A program made the translations under genes and the position numbers. A stretch of DNA of 10,068 nucleotides from an uncultured Alphaproteobacteria bacterium (GTDB taxonomy: Bacteria; Pseudomonadota; Alphaproteobacteria; Rickettsiales; UBA1997): contig CAIOKL010000177.1 in NCBI GenBank assembly GCA_903858915.1, positions 1 to 10,068 on the forward strand. Reading direction: 5' to 3'. The notes beneath the pieces were generated by a model. That model was not told the DNA's origin, searched no databases, and saw nothing but the letters and a program-made list of their open reading frames with translations. Positions 7,463 to 10,068 of the stretch are shown piece after piece (positions within the stretch are counted from its first letter, which is position 1; the number at the start of each line of letters is the position of its first letter).

Positions 7463-8034
7463 TTCCTTGATATCCTACTCTACAAGAACAGCGGTATCAA
7501 GGTCTTCCTTTCAAATCCACCGGAGAAAAAGATCTCTAAACTTAGAAGCTGTTAGGCCTTGCAGCATAACAAATTCTTCATCCTCGATAAGTAAGTAGTT
7601 GGGACAGGTTCAGTGAACTGGACCAAATCCGGGTTGACAAATAATTACGAGAATTGTGTAGTGTTCCGAAAGCAAGATGCCGTGTTGTAATACATAAGGT
7701 ACTTCAACCTCATATTGGAGAATGTGATCTGCCAAGTGAAGGTGCGAAATAATGAATGCGTCTTCGAATAGAGCGACGGGTGCAATAATGAGGCAGTTTC
7801 GGTGACCAAAATAGTTTTTAAAAAAATGACAAATCAATAAAAAAAGCGCGATAAAAATAGCATCAAGAAAAAAGGCGTGATAAAGCAGGAAATAATAGAG
7901 TTATTTAAATTTCCAATATAATATTTAGTGTTGATATGAATGGTCAGTCATCAGAGGAGATAATTTGGTTGAAGAACAAAGATGGGCTCTATGAATATGC
8001 TGGCAATGAGGTTTATATTGAACTAGATGAATGA
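7454..8034 (+). CDS. Phospholipase D-like HKD nuclease (MitoPLD/Zucchini-type), ciliate code, 5' truncated, one intron
   Basis: With TAA/TAG read as Gln this frame runs from the junction to a TGA at 8032-8034, removing an intron at 7780-7814. About 181 codons remain from the in-frame ATG at 7454, though the true start is lost. Numbering from that ATG, a GIKVFLSNP strand (14-22) leads into the HKD motif: H38-N-K40-FFIL-D45, then G52-S53-V-N55-W. It is followed by a TNNYENCVVF strand-helix, as in PLD6/MitoPLD/Zucchini single-HKD proteins, which act as dimers on cardiolipin or single-stranded nucleic acid. The N-terminal half of the PLD fold and any membrane anchor are absent, cut off at the junction. 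A basic segment (KKARQKQHQEKRRDK) and an acidic tail follow. Nine TAA/TAG codons serve as Gln: 7460, 7553, 7592, 7688, 7769, 7819, 7852, 7858 and 7906. Confidence 0.75.
7780..7814 (+). other. 35-nt intron in PLD-like gene
   Basis: It starts GTGCAATAATG and ends AAAATAG. It carries the in-frame TGA at 7789-7791 of the downstream frame, and its removal joins ...FEQSDG to FQKNDKS in one frame. A 17-nt alternative ending at the AG of GAGGCAG (7780-7796) is also phase-compatible. The 35-nt version fits the size of the other five introns better. Confidence 0.6.
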
Positions 8035-8063
8035 TATAAATATATTTTTATGCATAATAATAT

Positions 8064-9287
8064 TCATATTGTATATATATGTATCCCTAAATCCGATGTA
8101 ACAGCCAGCTGGTTATATTTGAATCTCATGTAATAAGGATACCCCATATCAAATAAATATTTATGCTTGACTAAGTCAACAGGCACATTTGGAATCCTTT
8201 AAAAAATATTATATCAGTTAGATTACTTCAATAAATTAAAATTCTAGATTAATTTCTATTAATGCCACACTCTTAACGTACAATTATAATCAATTGCTGA
8301 GATTTGCAGGCAATTTAAATCTTGCATTCCTTCGCTAGGTCTCTGTTGGATTTGCTAACAATCGTTATTTTAGTAACAGCACAACCTTTTCTTCTTCATC
8401 TTGGGTGTATTTCGATGTATCCATCACATCAAATGCGATGATGTTTGCCTCCATTACAAATAAAAGGGTGTCTGACATCTTCTTCATATCGAACGCTTTC
8501 ACTTTCTTGTGGTCCTCCACAAAAATTATATAATTCCTCGCGAGCCTTCCGAACGAAATGAACTCGATCGATTGAGGTATCTGGTAGATTGGGAGAAGCT
8601 AGATATCTTGCAGGGACAAATTCAATAGCAATAATTGTTTCTTCGCATTCTACAAATACTCAAGGAAACTTTAAAAGAACATAAGGAAAAACATAATAAT
8701 TTCTACAGGATTCGATCCCCATCAAAATCAAAGGGAACATACAGCTTGGGCATCATTGGATTAAATTCCTCCATCTTCAGTGAGTTGGAGTTGGAGTTCT
8801 GGATGATTTTTGGCATGCTGCTCATGTCCACTCGGTAGATTTTATTTTTATTCTTATCGATGTCGATGACTGATTATCTAAGAATAAATGGAGCATTACC
8901 TAAATCTTTATTCTAAGTAGGAGCGACCACAAGCAAGGTGACAATGTGCCGAGAAAGCATGGCTAAGGTGCTGCTGCAGAGAATGGGGTTATGTGCCCTT
9001 TGGTCAAATTTAACGGGAGTGTAATCGCGTTTTTCGATGTCGAGGTAGAGCCCTTGGTAATCGCCGATGCAAACAAAAGCCTTCTTATCCGGGGTGATGT
9101 GGATTCCTCTGACGATCTCCTCGAAAACTTCCTGGATGTACTTGAGATCATTCCTTTGGATGTTATAGAAGCCGAGGTAGCCTGAAATAGAGCCGAACAC
9201 TACCCACTCGTTGTCCAGGTCGATAGCGGTGATGGGCTCGCCAATTCTGATCTTGACCCACTTCTCAAATTTGGTTAGTCCTTACAT
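8064..9287 (-). CDS. WD40-like beta-propeller protein, ciliate code, three introns
   Basis: Reading from ATG 9287-9285 with TAA/TAG as Gln and TGA as stop, and removing introns 8706-8669, 8385-8355 and 8226-8197, gives 374 residues ending at TGA 8066-8064. The protein has repeated hydrophobic-strand units with WD40 style: ITAIDLDNEWVVFGSISGYL near residues 19-38, GIHITPDKKAFVCIGDYQG, NYIIFVEDHKKVKAFDM, ISAIDYNCTLRVW and a last strand QLAVTSDLGIHIYTI. This suggests a propeller scaffold; the specific partner is unknown. Eight in-frame TAA/TAG codons are used, including codon 2. Each intron removal extends recognisable propeller sequence, which is strong support for the model. The start is preceded by an AT-rich leader. 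The gene lies 67 nt downstream of the orphan gene and ends 29 nt from the convergent PLD-like gene. Confidence 0.75.
8197..8226 (-). other. 30-nt intron in WD40-like gene
   Basis: It runs from GTAATCTAACTG to TTTTTTAAAG on the minus strand and contains an in-frame TGA that would otherwise end the protein. Splicing joins NFNLLK to IPNVPVDLVK and opens the final propeller strand. Confidence 0.7.
8355..8385 (-). other. 31-nt intron in WD40-like gene
   Basis: It runs from GTTGTGCTG to CGATTGTTAG, phase 0. Without splicing the frame gives a low-quality tail ending at TGA 8292-8290. With splicing it enters a frame containing ISAIDYNCTLRVW, a clear WD40 unit. Confidence 0.7.
8669..8706 (-). other. 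38-nt intron in WD40-like gene
   Basis: It starts GTAGAAATTATTATG and ends TTCTTTTAAAG. Splicing joins FDFDGDRI-L to FLEYLQNAKK with a Leu codon split across the boundary. The unspliced frame soon meets a TGA. Confidence 0.7.
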
Positions 9288-9354
9288 TGCGAATAATAAT
9301 AATATTGAAAATATGTATTATATTTTTACTCCCATTAAATTAACAATCAAAAGC
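9288..9354 (-). promoter_or_regulatory. 67-nt intergenic leader before WD40-like gene
   Basis: Between the TGA of the orphan gene and the ATG of the WD40-like gene lies a very AT-rich stretch ending in TATTATTATTATTCGCA just before the ATG. It must hold the 3' end of one transcript and the start of the next if the two are separate genes. The frame of the WD40-like gene is also open through it when TAA is Gln, so a longer N-terminus is possible but looks low-complexity. Confidence 0.35.
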
Positions 9355-9865
9355 TCATTATTAAACTAACCCTTTTTCTTATTCCTATCGAATTTTGTTG
9401 AATTAGTAAATAGCTTATAGAGCCTTTGGTCTAATATCAGTGAATTTCTGGACCAACGCCAAAGTAAGCAATTTTTAATTGTAAGGACCCATCAATATTA
9501 ATGCATTATCTTCGCCATCCTTTGCAATGCATATCTGCTAAGTGTGTTTCGTGATATAAACTTGGGAGAGAAATAATGTAATCTACAAAAGCTACATTCC
9601 AGATTATTAAGCTTGAGTTTGGTGAATTTAAAATAAAATGAATTATACTCCTCTGTCACCTGCTTGTGCAAAGTCAGAATATCATCAACCACCAGATTAT
9701 CCAGAGCTTAATGATTAATAAATGATCAATACGCATATTTGATAAGAGCAGAAATGGTGGCACGTAGGCGACATTGAATAGGTATTCCTCTTTAGAAGCC
9801 CACTTCTGGAAGGAGCTATTCAGTGGCGGAAAATTTTTCACGAACTCTTCAAAATAGTAATTCAT
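9355..9865 (-). CDS. Unrecognised 149-aa protein, ciliate code, two introns
   Basis: The model starts at ATG 9865-9863, removes introns 9732-9707 and 9595-9561, and ends at TGA 9357-9355, giving 149 residues. I do not recognise the family. It opens MNYYFEEFVKNFPPLNSSF, continues through an aromatic/hydrophobic YLFNVAYVPPFLLLSN segment and a VDDILTLHKQVTEEYNSFYF helix, then YITKHTQQICIAKDGEDNAL and a helical KFTDIRPKALQAIYQFNKIR end. It appears soluble and mostly helical, with no signal peptide. All eight in-frame TAA/TAG codons fall in the last exon, including two just before the TGA. The start is chosen because an in-frame TGA lies upstream and the ATG follows an A-rich AATAAATAAA leader. 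The preceding acyltransferase-like gene ends only 42 nt before it. Confidence 0.65.
9561..9595 (-). other. 35-nt intron in the orphan gene
   Basis: It runs from GTAGCTTTTGTAG to TTTCTCTCCCAAG. Splicing joins KLNNLE to FYITKHTQQ through a split Phe codon and opens a 67-codon frame that the standard code breaks up eight times. Confidence 0.7.
9707..9732 (-). other. 26-nt intron in the orphan gene
   Basis: It runs from GTATTGATCATT to AATCATTAAG. Splicing joins FLLLSNM to PLDNLVVDDIL through a split Pro codon, linking two frames that would otherwise appear as separate ORFs. Confidence 0.7.
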
Positions 9866-9907
9866 TTTATTTATTAAATTCCTCAAATAATATAAACTCT
9901 CTTTGAA

Positions 9908-10068
9908 TCATAAAATAAATTTGAATATATTCTAAAAGGGGAGCTCCACCACCAAGGACATATAAAAACTCATTGCCACGATTGGGAAAATGTCATGAGT
10001 GAATGCTCGATAAAACAAATAGGAGATGCTTATCGGGTTTTTTAGAGGGTTCCTCAACTATAAATATA
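9908..10068 (-). CDS. 3' end of a membrane protein, probably acyltransferase-3-like, ciliate code
   Basis: A partial frame entering from the window edge gives 52 residues ending at TGA 9910-9908. TAG codons at 10060-10058 and 9934-9932 are read as Gln. The end is hydrophobic, with a YLFYRAFTHDIFPIVAMSFY segment followed by MSLVVELPFQNIFKFIL. A last transmembrane helix capped by a VE-PF-N motif is typical of the C-terminus of acyltransferase-3/nose-resistant-to-fluoxetine type membrane O-acyltransferases. The match is short, so this is a moderate inference. The membrane character is clear. Confidence 0.5.

Noticed and set aside
7395..7470. Telomere or mobile-element boundary at the junction
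   Set aside because: No C4A4/C4A2/C3A3-type telomere repeat, transposase, terminal inverted repeat or target-site duplication is visible. A-rich sequence alone is not evidence.
7610..7837. 75-codon minus-strand ORF
   Set aside because: It is antisense to the PLD-like gene with its HKD motif and extends into that gene's intron. It is open only by chance.
8635..8838. 67-codon plus-strand ORF
   Set aside because: Antisense to the WD40-like gene and spans its 38-nt intron. No recognisable content.
8963..9185. Overlapping 62- and 64-codon ORFs on both strands
   Set aside because: Both are shadows of the first exon of the WD40-like gene, whose own frame reads as a propeller protein.
7463..10068. 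Region as decayed bacterial pseudogenes or non-coding DNA
   Set aside because: Stops in the open frames are only TAA or TAG, with TGA confined to gene ends and introns. Random decay would produce TGA as well and would not leave an intact HKD motif or WD40 units.
7463..10068. Functional horizontal transfer of host genes into the bacterium
   Set aside because: Introns and TAA/TAG-Gln codons would prevent expression in a standard-code bacterium, so these are host loci however they came to be joined.
1..10068. CRISPR array, tRNA or rRNA genes
   Set aside because: I saw no regularly spaced repeats and no cloverleaf- or rRNA-like conserved sequence. Poly-A/T runs in the bacterial arm explain the repetitive look.

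Overview
The window is a chimera of two genomes that meet near position 7430. Positions 1 to about 7430 are an AT-rich, tightly packed bacterial block with intact standard-code genes. Its gene set (NAD-dependent DNA ligase, YidD, an MrpE/MnhE-type protein, lumazine synthase, a mitochondrial-processing-peptidase-like M16 protease and a Uup-type ABC-F ATPase) and its base composition suggest a Rickettsiales- or Holosporales-like alphaproteobacterium, probably an endosymbiont. Positions from about 7430 to 10068 look nearly non-coding under the standard code. They resolve into four eukaryotic genes once TAA and TAG are read as glutamine, TGA is kept as the only stop, and GT-AG introns of 26-38 nt are removed. 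That combination points to ciliate nuclear (macronuclear) DNA.

Bacterial layout: a minus-strand operon runs mnhE-like (3405-2914), ligA (2910-754), yidD (775-530) and a Lys-rich secreted protein (496-71). Divergent from it, across 69 bp, are ribH (3475-3903) and a translationally coupled, ATP10-like thioredoxin-fold lipoprotein (3900-4442). That pair converges, with an 8-bp overlap, on the M16 peptidase gene (5682-4435). The M16 gene is divergent from an ABC-F gene (5756-~7430) whose 3' end runs into the junction.

Ciliate layout: a plus-strand phospholipase-D/HKD nuclease of the MitoPLD/Zucchini type (~7430-8034, 5' end lost at the junction) converges, 29 nt apart, on a WD40-like beta-propeller gene (9287-8064). 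Upstream of that on the minus strand are an orphan 149-aa gene (9865-9355) and the 3' end of a probable membrane acyltransferase (10068-9908). The four genes contain 27 in-frame TAA/TAG codons and six introns, each of which restores a reading frame.

Both genes at the junction appear cut: the PLD lacks its N-terminal half and the ABC-F has no recognisable C-terminal coiled-coil domain. The stop codon that closes the bacterial ORF (7460-7462) is a ciliate glutamine codon in the same frame. The simplest reading is an assembly or library chimera between an endosymbiont and its ciliate host. A real host-symbiont DNA junction is the exciting alternative and can be tested with reads spanning it.
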